A DNA stretch of 64,000 nucleotides from Alicyclobacillus tolerans (GCF_001447355.1 NZ_JXBW01000014.1:1-64000), one strand, 5' to 3'; shown: positions 34,739 through 44,407, counted from the first letter of the stretch. The notes: generated by a model from the letters alone, not told the origin. Numbers and translations: made by a program.

Positions 34739-35992
34739 ATGGCGCGAAGCCTGCTCGATAAGCTGCGCGCATTGGAACAAAGCGTCCGTGGGGTGACAGG
34801 TGGACCGGTGACGGCTGACGACAATCCGCCCGTGTCTGGCGATCATCGTCAACCCAGTGTATGTACACCGCGCGATGAGGAGTTATTGGAGGCTGGTTTT
34901 CGTCAGATCACGACGGACGCTGGACGCTGTTGGTGCCGTACGACATCGTTTGACGTGTTTACGAAGCATGGGGAGCGTCCATTCCTCGATGTGTTCGATC
35001 TCGAACTTGCCCCCATGGCCAAGTTGGCGAAGGCACCCATCGCCATTGCCAACCTGTGCTTTTATGACACGGAGACGAACGGGTTGGGACTTGGCAGCGG
35101 TACACTTCCGTTTTTGCACAGTGTCGGCTATTTCATAGACGATGAATTTTGCGTCGATCAATACTTTGTCGATGATTACGGGGCTGAGGGTGCGGTGCTT
35201 GCGGCGATGGAAGCGGGACCGCTCGGCGACACACAAACAGTGGTCGTAACCTTTAACGGCAAATCGTTCGACTGGCCGCTTTTGCAAAATCGCCGGGTCC
35301 TTCACCAAATGCCACGCATTGACCGCGCGCAACTGGATCTTCTACATCCGAGTAGACGCCTTTGGAAAGACGTTCTCGGTCGCGTATCGCTGGCGGAGGT
35401 CGAGCGTCTGCTTGGGGTAACGCGAATGGATGATTTGCCAGGGCGTGAGGCACCAGCGCGCTACTTTGAGTTTGTCGGGGGAGCGCCGTTTTCGGTGATG
35501 GAGGATGTGTTTCGGCACAACTTACACGATGTCTGTTCACTTGTAGGCGTGCTCATCGCGATCGCCGAAGCCTTGTCGGGGCGTGCGGTGTATGTGGAGG
35601 CAAGGCCCAATCTGGCGATAGCGACTTGGTTTGACGCTTGGCACGACTGGGAAGCGGCTGCAAACGCCTATCGGCGGGCAGCGGCCGCCGACGATGCCGA
35701 TTGGCGCGCGTTTTGGTTGTTCAGCCTCTTTCTCAAGCGGCGTGGGCTGTGGGACGAAGCGGTTCGTCTCTGGTGGGAGATGGCGGAGAGCTATCCCCAG
35801 CAACCAGAACCGCTCGTTGAGCTCGCCAAGTACTACGAGCATCGTGCCATCGAATTGCATGCGGCAAGACAGGCGACTTCATTGGCGTTAGAGCGAGTGC
35901 AACGAGCATCTCGGGAAGAAACGGCTTTGCTCCACAGGCTGGAGCGCATAGAGCGCAAATTAGCGACCAAGGCGCGTGCCGATCTTGCCTGA
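34739..35992 (+). CDS. mrfB: Exonuclease MrfB (YprB), DnaQ-like
   Basis: MrfB is the metal-dependent exonuclease partner of MrfA. The 417-residue product has the DEDD exonuclease pattern: D110 and E112 in FYDTETNGLG, an Asp-containing VTFNGKSFDWPLL (second site), and HNLHDVCSLVGVL near residue 262 for the last aspartate. A C-terminal segment of about 100 residues looks like TPR helices, as in YprB. ATG 34739 is preceded by ACAGGAGGTTTAATCG, overlapping the mrfA stop region. The gene pair is a coherent operon. Confidence 0.92.
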   Translation: MARSLLDKLRALEQSVRGVTGGPVTADDNPPVSGDHRQPSVCTPRDEELLEAGFRQITTDAGRCWCRTTSFDVFTKHGERPFLDVFDLELAPMAKLAKAPIAIANLCFYDTETNGLGLGSGTLPFLHSVGYFIDDEFCVDQYFVDDYGAEGAVLAAMEAGPLGDTQTVVVTFNGKSFDWPLLQNRRVLHQMPRIDRAQLDLLHPSRRLWKDVLGRVSLAEVERLLGVTRMDDLPGREAPARYFEFVGGAPFSVMEDVFRHNLHDVCSLVGVLIAIAEALSGRAVYVEARPNLAIATWFDAWHDWEAAANAYRRAAAADDADWRAFWLFSLFLKRRGLWDEAVRLWWEMAESYPQQPEPLVELAKYYEHRAIELHAARQATSLALERVQRASREETALLHRLERIERKLATKARADLA

Positions 35993-36066
35993 CTCTATGG
36001 TCTTGTCTAGTCTAGGGAGTAAGGTAGATGCACGCTACACGCAGCTGATAAAGTGAGGTGCCGCGA

Positions 36067-36708
36067 TTGTTCAACGGTTTTGACGAAGCGGATTTTGATG
36101 TGTTTTCCATTCCAGGTCTAGAACCGCGTATGACAGCGATTCGGGCGCGCATCCAGCCAAAACTTGCGGTACTCGGTGAACACTTCGTGCCATTTTTGTC
36201 TGAGCGGCTGCAATCTCCGATGTATGCCCATGTCGCCAAGCACGCGCGCCGCACGGTAAACCCGCCAAGTGATACGTGGGTCGCGTTCAGTGCGAACAGC
36301 CGCGGCTATAAGCAACATCCACACTTCCAAATTGGTATTTGGCCGACACATGTCTTCGCGGCGTTCGGCTACATTTACGAAGCCAAGGACAAGGTGGCGT
36401 TTGGGCACTATTTGCAGGCGCAAGCGAGTGAGATTCAACGAATTGTACCAGATGATTTTGTCTACATACCGGATCATACACAGCCTTCGTCCATTCCCGC
36501 GGCACAAGTTGCGGATCGCGAGATTGCGGCGTTTGGCGATAGGCTTGTACAGGTAAAAAAGGCGGAATTGTTGATTGGCCGGCGCCTGGACAAAGAACTT
36601 GCCATCACCCATTCGGGGACTCAGCTGGTGGAATGGGTCGAGAGCACATTCACGCCACTTTGTAAGCTGTGGATTGAGGCGAGCCGAGCACAGGTCAGCC
36701 ATGGATGA
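36067..36708 (+). CDS. DUF1054 (UPF0637, YktB-like) protein
   Basis: The product (213 residues from TTG 36067) has the family opening FDEADFDVFSIPGLEPRMTA and later the conserved ANSRGYKQHPHFQIGIW, seen in YktB of Bacillus subtilis. Crystal structures of the family show a compact alpha/beta fold but no known function. GAGGTG at 36054-36059 positions best with TTG 36067; GTG 36058, which overlaps that ribosome site, would add three residues. It sits between mrfB and a phosphoesterase with short gaps. Confidence 0.85.
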   Translation: MFNGFDEADFDVFSIPGLEPRMTAIRARIQPKLAVLGEHFVPFLSERLQSPMYAHVAKHARRTVNPPSDTWVAFSANSRGYKQHPHFQIGIWPTHVFAAFGYIYEAKDKVAFGHYLQAQASEIQRIVPDDFVYIPDHTQPSSIPAAQVADREIAAFGDRLVQVKKAELLIGRRLDKELAITHSGTQLVEWVESTFTPLCKLWIEASRAQVSHG

Positions 36709-36720
36709 TGAGGTGAAGGC

Positions 36721-38154
36721 GTGCGCATCCATCTTTTGCACATGAATGACGTTCACAGTCGTCTGGAGAGTTACATGCGTCTGGGACAGCAACTAAGGGC
36801 ATTGCGATCGCGCCTCGAGGATCTTGGCGAGCCGGTGCTCACGTTCGACATTGGGGACGTGCTTGATCGGGTCCGCCCGGAAACCGAAGCCACCATGGGC
36901 ACACTCAACGCTGAGATGATGGCTGCACTTGGTGTGAACGGCTGGGTGTTCGGCAATAACGAAGGGCTGACCATTCCGGTTCAAGACTGGCCTGGTTTGG
37001 TGGCGAGAGCGAACACTTCTGTATTTGGGACCAACCTGCGCCAGCCGAACGGCGAACCATTTCCCTTTTTTATCGATACGCGCGTGTTTGACGTAAATGG
37101 CGTTCGCGTCGGCGCATTCGGATTGACGCCGAATTACGATCTTCCCTACGAGATGCTTCATGTACAGCCGCTCGATCCGTTCGCGTGTGCCCGCACTGCG
37201 GTGAAAAATCTGCGCTCCGCAGGTGCCCATATCGTCGTTTGCCTGTCCCACCTTGGATTGCGGGATGGCCGTCGGCTGGCCGCGATGGTGCCAGGCATTG
37301 ATGTAATTCTCGGCGGGCATTCGCACGAGTCGATGCCAAGGGCAGAATACGTCGAGAAGACAGCCATTTTCCAACCTGGCAAGCATGCAACTGCATTTGG
37401 CCATACCGTCATCGATTGGGACGGTCGAAGTGTCCAGCAAGTCGTCTCGAAGCCTGTTCCGGTGTTGCACGAAACGCCGTTTGACATGGCCATGGAGCAG
37501 GTCTACCGCAGGTACGAGGAGCATATACAAGCGGTCCTCGGGCGTCCAGTCGCCTCGCTTGCGGAAGGGCTGCCCATCGTCTATCACGACGAATCGACTT
37601 TCGCAAATCTGCTGGTCGACGTGTTGTTTGACGAATTTCAAGGCGATCTCGCCGTGATGATGACGGGTGCGTTAAACGCCAGCCTTTTGCCGGGTACTTT
37701 GACATTGGAGAATTTGCTCGCTGCCTGCCCAACGCCAACTCGCCCAATTGTTGTAAGCCTGACGGGGCGCGAGTTAGAGGCTGCCATCGAACAAGGCATT
37801 CAGCCTGAAACGTACGGCCGCTTGGGTATCGGCTTCGGCTTTCGGGGCGGGAAGATTGGTTATCTTGTGATCGCAGGGGCGGTCGTTGAGTTGGTGGATG
37901 ATGGTGAGCGTCAGCACGTACGTCGCATTCTGCACCAAGGCAGAGAACTGGAACCGGATCGGACCTATCGCGTCATCACCTGTGAGTATCTTTGGCTTGC
38001 ACCTGTTTTCCAGCCGTTTCGCGCCGCCCGCGACATCACGTATCAACCACCATTGGTGCGGGAAGTCCTGATTGCCCGCATCGCGGACGAAGGGCGGATC
38101 GAGCGGGCGAAGTTGCGGCGTTACGTCCGTGTGTCCGCCGCCAAGAGGGGATGA
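36721..38154 (+). CDS. 5'-nucleotidase-family metallophosphoesterase (YunD-like)
   Basis: The 477-residue protein starts with the calcineurin-like motif HMNDVHSRLE, continues with FDIGDVLD, GNNEG (the GNHE-type motif with Asn in place of His), LSHLG and GGHSHE, the metal ligands of the UshA/5'-nucleotidase family. The C-terminal substrate domain (about residues 255-477) is present. There is no signal peptide, so it is cytoplasmic like YunD. It should remove phosphate from nucleotides or related esters; the exact substrate is unknown. GTG 36721 follows GATGAGGTGAAGGC. The altered GNHE motif (GNNE) is notable and could affect activity. Confidence 0.85.
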   Translation: MRIHLLHMNDVHSRLESYMRLGQQLRALRSRLEDLGEPVLTFDIGDVLDRVRPETEATMGTLNAEMMAALGVNGWVFGNNEGLTIPVQDWPGLVARANTSVFGTNLRQPNGEPFPFFIDTRVFDVNGVRVGAFGLTPNYDLPYEMLHVQPLDPFACARTAVKNLRSAGAHIVVCLSHLGLRDGRRLAAMVPGIDVILGGHSHESMPRAEYVEKTAIFQPGKHATAFGHTVIDWDGRSVQQVVSKPVPVLHETPFDMAMEQVYRRYEEHIQAVLGRPVASLAEGLPIVYHDESTFANLLVDVLFDEFQGDLAVMMTGALNASLLPGTLTLENLLAACPTPTRPIVVSLTGRELEAAIEQGIQPETYGRLGIGFGFRGGKIGYLVIAGAVVELVDDGERQHVRRILHQGRELEPDRTYRVITCEYLWLAPVFQPFRAARDITYQPPLVREVLIARIADEGRIERAKLRRYVRVSAAKRG

Positions 38155-38158
38155 GACG

Positions 38159-38839
38159 ATGGCCTTGTTGACTAAGCGAGAGACGGCGGAGGTGGTTGCG
38201 CGTTTGGCACAACGTTATCCAGATGCCAAATGTGCACTCAACTTCACAACCCCATTTGAGCTGCTCATTGCGACCATGCTGTCCGCACAGTGTACAGATG
38301 CTCGCGTCAACATGGTGACGGCGCGATTGTTTCAAAAGTACCAAGGGCCCAGGGCCTTTGCTACCGCGACACCTGAGCAAATGGCAGAAGATATTCGCGA
38401 GGTGGGGCTGTTTCGCACAAAGGCTCAGAACATCGTTGCAACGGCGCGCATCCTGCTTGAGAAATACGGTGGTGAAGTGCCGAAAAACCGCGAGCAGCTG
38501 GTTGAGTTGCCCGGCGTGGGCAGAAAGACGGCAAACGTCGTACTATCCAACGCGTTTGGCATTCCTGCGTTTGCCGTCGACACACATGTTCAGCGCGTGA
38601 CGAACCGCATCGGCATTGTGAAGAGCGACGATCCATTAAAAACCGAGGAACAGGCGTGCCGCAAATTGCCGCGCGACTTGTGGACGCAAGCCCATCACTT
38701 GTTCATCCACCACGGTCGGCAAATTTGCGTCGCGCGCAAACCCAAGTGCGATATCTGCCCAGTTTCCGACCTGTGTCACTACGTCCGTGCGCAAGTGCGG
38801 CTCGCAGCGGGAAACAAGCGGCGCAAGGCAGCGCCCTGA
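38159..38839 (+). CDS. nth: Endonuclease III
   Basis: Nth removes oxidised pyrimidines and nicks the abasic site. The 226-residue product has the helix-hairpin-helix with catalytic Lys123 in LPGVGRKTANVV, catalytic Asp141 in AVDTHVQRV, and the [4Fe-4S] cysteines C190-x6-C197-x2-C200-x5-C206. Length is normal. ATG 38159 follows AAGAGGGG (38143-38150) by eight bases and starts four bases after the upstream stop. It belongs to the repair-rich stretch mrfAB-nth. Confidence 0.96.
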   Translation: MALLTKRETAEVVARLAQRYPDAKCALNFTTPFELLIATMLSAQCTDARVNMVTARLFQKYQGPRAFATATPEQMAEDIREVGLFRTKAQNIVATARILLEKYGGEVPKNREQLVELPGVGRKTANVVLSNAFGIPAFAVDTHVQRVTNRIGIVKSDDPLKTEEQACRKLPRDLWTQAHHLFIHHGRQICVARKPKCDICPVSDLCHYVRAQVRLAAGNKRRKAAP

Positions 38840-38867
38840 GCAAAGGGTTGGAGGAGGCGTCTTCGAG

Positions 38868-39464
38868 ATGGCCTGGAAGCGGGCGTTTATTATATTGTTG
38901 TCGATCAACCTGCTCATCGTCGTAGCTGCTCTTATCGTTTGGAATACATTCCCGACCAAGAACCAGTCGACGGGTGGGGCCCCTCCTTTGGTTGCCAGTC
39001 AACAGCCAGCGGTCGAAGTCCAGATTGGTCAGGAGGCCATTAACGCATATCTGTCATATGCTATCGCTCACGATGAAGAAGTGGGCAAGATTCTCGGCTC
39101 GGCAAATGTCCAGTTCGATCACGATTGGAATTGCGACTTTGGCATTCGTTTGTTGGGCAAAATCGTGCCCTTTCACCTCGTGCTCACACCAAAGGTGACA
39201 GCGGGTAATCTTGTCCTTCACGTCGACAGTGCTTCGATGTCCTTTTTTCCAATCCCGAACAGCATTTTGTTTTCGGTTCTGGAGCGAGCGCACACGCCAA
39301 ATTGGGTGGAGATGAACGCGGGTCAGGACGATGTCGAGATCGATTTCTCGAAGCGGCCGCAGCGTCCGTTCGGCATTCGGATGTTGAATTACTCGGAAGC
39401 CACAAAAAAGCTAGCTCTCCAATTGACGATTTCCCCACAAGCTGTAATGCCCGGAAACCAATAA
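38868..39464 (+). CDS. YpmS-like (DUF2140) membrane-anchored protein
   Basis: The 198-residue product has a single N-terminal membrane helix (about 6-26, AFIILLSINLLIVVAALIVW) and an extracytoplasmic domain with repeated strands, including AINAYLSYAI and KIVPFHLVLTPKV. This layout matches DUF2140, represented by YpmS of Bacillus subtilis, of unknown function and thought to be surface exposed. ATG 38868 follows GGAGGAGG (38850-38857). It starts 28 bases after nth and probably shares its transcript. Confidence 0.75.
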   Translation: MAWKRAFIILLSINLLIVVAALIVWNTFPTKNQSTGGAPPLVASQQPAVEVQIGQEAINAYLSYAIAHDEEVGKILGSANVQFDHDWNCDFGIRLLGKIVPFHLVLTPKVTAGNLVLHVDSASMSFFPIPNSILFSVLERAHTPNWVEMNAGQDDVEIDFSKRPQRPFGIRMLNYSEATKKLALQLTISPQAVMPGNQ

Positions 39465-39595
39465 ATCCCTATCTTTGCATCATAAGAGTAAAATTTGTCC
39501 CGGCGCCGTGGTGGCGGCGGGGTTACTTTTTGTCACCTGTCGCACCCTACGAGACATGAAACAGATGGTTTGCGAGACGATGGGAGGGTGCGTCG

Positions 39596-41398
39596 GTGGA
39601 TATGAGCTTTACAGGGGCACTTAAACGCCTGTTGACGGTCGACGATTCGATGCTCGACGACCAGTTTTCACTCGCCGACGATGATCCGTCAGAACCAGCT
39701 GACACCTACGGAGAGACGCCGCAGCCGGAGACGGTCAATTTCACCACTGCGGAAAACAAGACAGATACATCAAAGAAGCCTGTCTCGATGCGCACGTTTC
39801 TGCGGAGAGCGACAAAAGAGTATGAAGAAGCCGTGGAAAAGGCTCATGTGGGCCAGGATGACGAGATCGAATGTGACATCGATGAGATGAAGCGGCGCTT
39901 GGAACGCTTTTTTCACCTGCCACAGAACAAAGATATCGTGATCCGGGAGTTTCGCGTCGGCGTTGACACCAAGGCGCCATGGCGCGGTATGGCAGTGTTT
40001 GTTGATGGGCTATCCGATAAGAACGTCATTAACTCGGCCATTCTTGAGCCATTGATGATTTTGACGCACGTGAGCGAGGAAAATCCGCGGCGAACACTGG
40101 AGTATGTCGTCGAGAAGCTGCTTCCCGGCAATCAATCGCAAATCGTGAACAAGTGGTCAGAGGCAGTGGCCAATATCCTGACAGGATCGACAGTACTGTT
40201 TCTGGATCGCTGCAATGGCGCACTCGTCATTGAGACCAAGGGCTGGGAACATCGATCCGTATCGACGCCACAGACGGAAAATGTCGTTCGTGGTTCGCAG
40301 GATGCGTTTACAGAAAACTTTCGCGCGAACACCGGGCTGGTTCGTGCCCGCCTGCGCACGGAGCATTTGGTCACCGAAATTCACAGCGTTGGCAATCTGG
40401 CGCGGACCGACGTCGCCATCATGTACATTCATGGCGTGACAAACCCGAAGCTGGTACGTGAGGTGCGTCGGCGCATATCGCAGATCGACGTCGATTTTGT
40501 CCTCGATAGCGGCATGTTGGAGCAATTTATCGAAGATCGGCCGAGCATGCTGATCCCGCAGGTCATGGCGACGGAACGACCGGATCGCGTCGCGGCTTCT
40601 CTGGCTGAAGGCTACGTGGCCCTGTTTGTAGGTAATAGCACGTATTGTCTGATTGTCCCGGTGGTTCTCTGGTCCTTGGTGCATAGCTCGGAGGATTCCA
40701 ACATTCGCTTTTTGCCTGGCACGTTTATGCGACTCATTCGGTGGATCGCGTTGTTGACGGCCTTGTTGCTACCAGGTCTGTATGTGGCAGTCACCAATTA
40801 TCATGCAGAGATGCTGCCAACGGATCTGATGCTCGCGATTGCTGGTAGTCGCGAACAAGTGCCGTTTCCGGTCGTGGTGGAAGTTCTGCTCATGGAATTT
40901 GCAATCGAGCTGATTCGGGAAGCAGGCATTCGCATTCCTACGGTGATCGGTCCGACGATAGGCATTGTCGGTGCGTTGATCATTGGCCAGTCGGCCGTGC
41001 AGGCGGGTATCGTAAGCCCTCTGTTGGTCATCGTCGTGGCGACGACTGCACTCGCTTCGTTCACAGTGCCCAATTACGAATTGAGTATGGGCATTCGGAT
41101 TATGCGTTTTGCTTTTTTGATTGCCGGCGCCGTACTTGGATTTTATGGCATCGCGATTTTGTTTGTCGTGTATGTCGTGCGTCTGACGATGCTCAAATCG
41201 TTCGGGGTCCCAATTTTATCGCCCATCGCGCCATCTAGCGGCGCATCGCGCGACGTTTTGTTGCGCGGACCACTCTGGTCGATGAATAAGCGTCCATCCT
41301 TTTTGTATCCACTGCGAAGCTGGCGCCAAAAACCCATGTCCAGGCCATGGAGCGCGCCCACGCGCAAGTCAACCGGGAAAGAGGGGGGAGAAACATGA
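39596..41398 (+). CDS. Spore germination receptor A subunit (GerA family)
   Basis: The 600-residue protein has the GerAA-type layout: a cytoplasmic N-terminal domain of about 370 residues (containing the family segments VIREFRVG, FVDGLSDKN and GSTVLFLD) followed by about five membrane helices with GIRIPTVIGPTIGIVGALIIGQ. A long acidic N-terminal extension (about residues 16-60) is present. The complex sits in the inner spore membrane and senses nutrients. GTG 39596 follows GGGAGGG; ATG 39602 is possible. The stop overlaps the B-subunit start by four bases. Expression in the forespore (sigma-G) is expected, though no promoter was assigned. Confidence 0.93.
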   Translation: MDMSFTGALKRLLTVDDSMLDDQFSLADDDPSEPADTYGETPQPETVNFTTAENKTDTSKKPVSMRTFLRRATKEYEEAVEKAHVGQDDEIECDIDEMKRRLERFFHLPQNKDIVIREFRVGVDTKAPWRGMAVFVDGLSDKNVINSAILEPLMILTHVSEENPRRTLEYVVEKLLPGNQSQIVNKWSEAVANILTGSTVLFLDRCNGALVIETKGWEHRSVSTPQTENVVRGSQDAFTENFRANTGLVRARLRTEHLVTEIHSVGNLARTDVAIMYIHGVTNPKLVREVRRRISQIDVDFVLDSGMLEQFIEDRPSMLIPQVMATERPDRVAASLAEGYVALFVGNSTYCLIVPVVLWSLVHSSEDSNIRFLPGTFMRLIRWIALLTALLLPGLYVAVTNYHAEMLPTDLMLAIAGSREQVPFPVVVEVLLMEFAIELIREAGIRIPTVIGPTIGIVGALIIGQSAVQAGIVSPLLVIVVATTALASFTVPNYELSMGIRIMRFAFLIAGAVLGFYGIAILFVVYVVRLTMLKSFGVPILSPIAPSSGASRDVLLRGPLWSMNKRPSFLYPLRSWRQKPMSRPWSAPTRKSTGKEGGET

Positions 41399-42549
41399 GC
41401 CAGTCGGCGCGGCGCAACGCCAAGGTACCGGGCTCCGAGATGACGGCGATGCTCATCATCTTCGTCAGCACCAATGCGTTTCTTACCTATCCACGGTACA
41501 TCAGTTTAAGTGGGTATGAGGCGGCTTGGATGGAGCCTGTTTTTTCAGGCGTGTTGACGCTTATTTTATTTTTCTTGGTCGAACAGTTGTTGCGCAGGTA
41601 CTTCAAAAACCTGGACATTGTTGAGGTTTCGAAAGAAGTGTTTGGAAGGTTTGGCGCCATCCTTATCGCGCTTGTATTCTCGCTGTATTTCCTGTGTTCG
41701 ACGGCCGCGGTCATGCGCGAGTTCACCGAAAACGTGGTCAGCACGGTGTTGCCTTCGACCCCCATTCTGATTGTCGGCGCGGTATTCATGTTTGCGGTGG
41801 GATACATCGTGTATGGTGGTATTGAGGGCATTTGTCGAACCGCGTTCATCTTTTTGCCGATACTTTTAGTTGGGCTCGTTGCCGTCTGCCTGATGACCGT
41901 CAACTGGTGGCGTCCTTACATGCTTTTGCCGCTCTGGGGGACGGGGCCAGAACAGGTTTTGCGAGGCTCTCTTCAATACAGTTCGATTTTCGCCAACGTG
42001 TTGTTGTTGACCATTATCTATCCACACGTTCACGATACATCGAAAATGCGGCGCATTGGCTTTGTCAGCATTGTGGTCTCGACATTGTTGCTTGTCGGGC
42101 TCATGCTGACCTATCACATGGTTTTTCCGGCCGCGGAAACGGGAAAGACGTCGTTTGCCTTATACAGGTTGGCGCGCATGATTCACCTTGGGCCCTTTTT
42201 TCAAAGGCTGGAGAGTATCTTCATCTTCTTGTGGGTCACCGCTGCAACTGTGCGCATGGCCGTCACCTTGTGGGGGTGCTCATACTTGCTTGGCAAGGCG
42301 TTCGGTTGGCCCACGTATCGGCCGGCGGTACCCGCACTTGTCCTATTGTCGTTCTCCCTAGGCATGTGGCCTGAAAACTGGATTCAGGTCATCAATTTCG
42401 ACGGCACCTACTTGCTTCGTTGGGGATGGATTGTCGTGTTTGCGATCCCGATTGCGGTGTTATCGATTGGTGCCATGGTGAGATCGATGCGCGGAGGCGG
42501 TCGTCTGCACGGGGGCCAGCGCGGCCGAAGGAGGATGCAGCGTGTTTAA
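41395..42549 (+). CDS. Spore germination receptor B subunit (GerB / amino acid permease-like)
   Basis: The 384-residue product has ten hydrophobic helices and the GerAB-type amino acid/polyamine transporter fold, starting with an EMTAMLIIFVSTNAFLTYPR segment. B subunits form the germinant-binding part of the receptor. ATG 41395 overlaps the A-subunit stop (ATGA). The expected C subunit, a lipoprotein, does not follow; instead a 57-codon membrane ORF overlaps the end by eight bases. Confidence 0.92.
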   Translation: MSQSARRNAKVPGSEMTAMLIIFVSTNAFLTYPRYISLSGYEAAWMEPVFSGVLTLILFFLVEQLLRRYFKNLDIVEVSKEVFGRFGAILIALVFSLYFLCSTAAVMREFTENVVSTVLPSTPILIVGAVFMFAVGYIVYGGIEGICRTAFIFLPILLVGLVAVCLMTVNWWRPYMLLPLWGTGPEQVLRGSLQYSSIFANVLLLTIIYPHVHDTSKMRRIGFVSIVVSTLLLVGLMLTYHMVFPAAETGKTSFALYRLARMIHLGPFFQRLESIFIFLWVTAATVRMAVTLWGCSYLLGKAFGWPTYRPAVPALVLLSFSLGMWPENWIQVINFDGTYLLRWGWIVVFAIPIAVLSIGAMVRSMRGGGRLHGGQRGRRRMQRV

Positions 42550-42715
42550 ATTCCTGTTTGCCATGGTCATCCCCGTGATGATTTTCGCATACACGATGTC
42601 CTTCACACGTTGGGTCGGTAGTCGCCCCGGTGCGACTGCACAGGTATCCGCCGGTACACTGGGCATTTTATCGTTGGTCGTCAGCGCGGCTGTCCTTTGG
42701 AAATTGCTGACTTGA
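42542..42715 (+). CDS. Two-helix mini-membrane protein in the ger operon (possible D subunit)
   Basis: GTG 42542 opens a 57-codon frame ending TGA 42715, overlapping the B-subunit gene by eight bases. The peptide has a helix near residues 3-20 (FLFAMVIPVMIFAYTMSF), a basic loop with RWVGSRPG, and a second helix near 40-56 (LGILSLVVSAAVLWKLL). Small two-helix D proteins are known next to several GerA-family operons in Bacillus and modulate germination. A ribosome site overlaps the gerB end (AAGGAGG, 42530-42536), six bases upstream, strengthening the call. Too short to show other features. Confidence 0.7.
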   Translation: MFKFLFAMVIPVMIFAYTMSFTRWVGSRPGATAQVSAGTLGILSLVVSAAVLWKLLT

Positions 42716-42794
42716 TGTTTGACCGTCCAGCTGACCCGGTATATTCTGTTCTGGATTGAATGCCCCCTTGTTGGTGGCAGGGAGGATAACGCCT

Positions 42795-43235
42795 ATGGAA
42801 AACCGCGAACCGGTCATTGTCTATACAGATGGCGCTTGCTCCCGGAATCCGGGGCCGGGTGGCTGGGCAGCAATCTTGCAATGGAACGATAACGTTAAGG
42901 AATTGTCCGGAGGCGAGCGCGAGACGACGAATCAGCGCATGGAAATTCGCGCCGTGATCGAAGGATTGCGGGCTTTAAAACGTCCATGCGACGTGGTGAT
43001 TCACTCAGATTCGGCCTATGTCGTCAACTGCTTTCAGCAGAAGTGGTATGTGAACTGGCAGAAAAACGGATGGCGCAACAGTAAGGGCGATCCCGTTCAA
43101 AACAAGGACCTGTGGGAAGAGTTGCTCGCCGCCATGAAACCACACAAGGTGCGCTTTCAAAAAGTCAAGGGGCACGCCGGTGTACAATGGAACGAACGCT
43201 GTGACGAACTCGCGCGGCAGGCGATTCCGCGATGA
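42795..43235 (+). CDS. rnhA: Ribonuclease HI
   Basis: The 146-residue protein is a type 1 RNase H, cutting RNA in RNA-DNA hybrids. All four acidic residues are present: D12 in VYTDGACSRNPGPGGW, E50 in RMEIRAVIEGL, D72 in HSDSAYVV and D137 in NERCDELA; the Escherichia coli-like basic handle region with KWYVNWQKNGWRNSKG is present. ATG 42795 follows GGGAGG (42779-42784). The stop overlaps the queG start by four bases (ATGA). Confidence 0.95.
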   Translation: MENREPVIVYTDGACSRNPGPGGWAAILQWNDNVKELSGGERETTNQRMEIRAVIEGLRALKRPCDVVIHSDSAYVVNCFQQKWYVNWQKNGWRNSKGDPVQNKDLWEELLAAMKPHKVRFQKVKGHAGVQWNERCDELARQAIPR

Positions 43236-44407
43236 CCTCCTCTGTTCAACTCACAAGGCAGGATATTGCGGATATGGCTGCTGCGCTTCATCTCCCGGAG
43301 ATTGGCGTCACGGATGCACAACCGTTTCCCGAGCTGATTGCACCGCTTCTCGCGTATGAAGAGCGGGGGCGAACAGGTTTTGAAGCTGGCGATCTCGCCG
43401 CGCGAACACAACCATCTCTATGGTTTCCGGAGGCCAAGTCGATTGTCGTCGCCGCGTTACCCTACATGACGCCAGAGGGGCAAACGGTGGCTAGGTCACA
43501 TCCGCGCGGCGAATTGCGTGGTCAAGCCTCTGGCTACACGTATGGTCAGGACTATCACGAAGTCTTGCGGGATCGCCTGACGCGGCTGCAGACGGCAATT
43601 GCAGAGCGCTTAGGAAGGCCTGTCGCCGGGCGCATCGCGGTGGATACTTCGCCGCTCGTCGACAGACGGGTGGCAGAGCGCAGCGGTGTTGGTTGGGTTG
43701 GGAAGAACGGCATGTTGTACAGCGAACGCTACGGATCATACGTGTTTTTAGGCGCTTTGTTACTCGACATCGAAATCGCCGATGCGAGCGCACATCCGCC
43801 CGCCGTTGGCCGTCATTGCGGAACCTGCGAATTGTGCATGACCGCATGTCCGACAGGGGCCATCGTGGGGCCTGGCCAACTGGATGCGACGCGTTGCCTG
43901 TCGTACATCACGCAGATGAAGGGTATGATTCCCCGCCCATTTCGCAAAAAAATGGGGCGTCGCGTGTGGGGATGTGACGTGTGTCAGACGGCGTGTCCGG
44001 TGAACCGGCTGCGCGAAGCGCCGGATGATCCCGCCTTTCACCCCAACGCAGAGCTCGCTTTTCCCGACCTGGTCGAACTCCTTCAAATGTCCAATCGTCG
44101 GTTTATGCGCGTGTATGGGGAGACGGCAATGGGCTGGCGAGGCGTGCGAACGTTGCAGCGCAATGCACTCATTGCCCTTGGCAACATGGGACGTGTTGAC
44201 GCCATACCACACATTGAGCCGTTTCTGCAATCGGAACGGGCGGAATTGCGTGCGAGCGCAGCGTGGGCGTTGGGTGAGATCGGCGGCACAGATGCCGTAA
44301 GGCTCCTGCTCGATGCGCGCGCCGTGGAATCGGATGCACAGGTGCAATGTGAGATAGCGGATGCTATTGAGGCGGCGCGGAAGAAGACGCGGGAGAGGGA
44401 GGCTTGA
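43232..44407 (+). CDS. queG: Epoxyqueuosine reductase QueG
   Basis: QueG performs the last step of queuosine synthesis in tRNA, using cobalamin and two [4Fe-4S] clusters. The 391-residue product has the clusters CGTCELCMTACPTGA and CDVCQTACPVN, the catalytic-Asp segment IAVDTSPLVDRRVAERSG and, in the last 100 residues, HEAT-like repeats (AELRASAAWALGEIGG) as in the family. ATG 43232 overlaps rnhA by four bases. Other queuosine genes are not in the window. Confidence 0.94.
   Translation: MTSSVQLTRQDIADMAAALHLPEIGVTDAQPFPELIAPLLAYEERGRTGFEAGDLAARTQPSLWFPEAKSIVVAALPYMTPEGQTVARSHPRGELRGQASGYTYGQDYHEVLRDRLTRLQTAIAERLGRPVAGRIAVDTSPLVDRRVAERSGVGWVGKNGMLYSERYGSYVFLGALLLDIEIADASAHPPAVGRHCGTCELCMTACPTGAIVGPGQLDATRCLSYITQMKGMIPRPFRKKMGRRVWGCDVCQTACPVNRLREAPDDPAFHPNAELAFPDLVELLQMSNRRFMRVYGETAMGWRGVRTLQRNALIALGNMGRVDAIPHIEPFLQSERAELRASAAWALGEIGGTDAVRLLLDARAVESDAQVQCEIADAIEAARKKTREREA

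Noticed and set aside
36793-37641. 282-codon minus-strand ORF inside the YunD-like gene
   Set aside because: Fully inside a recognised gene on the other strand; no ribosome site at the start.
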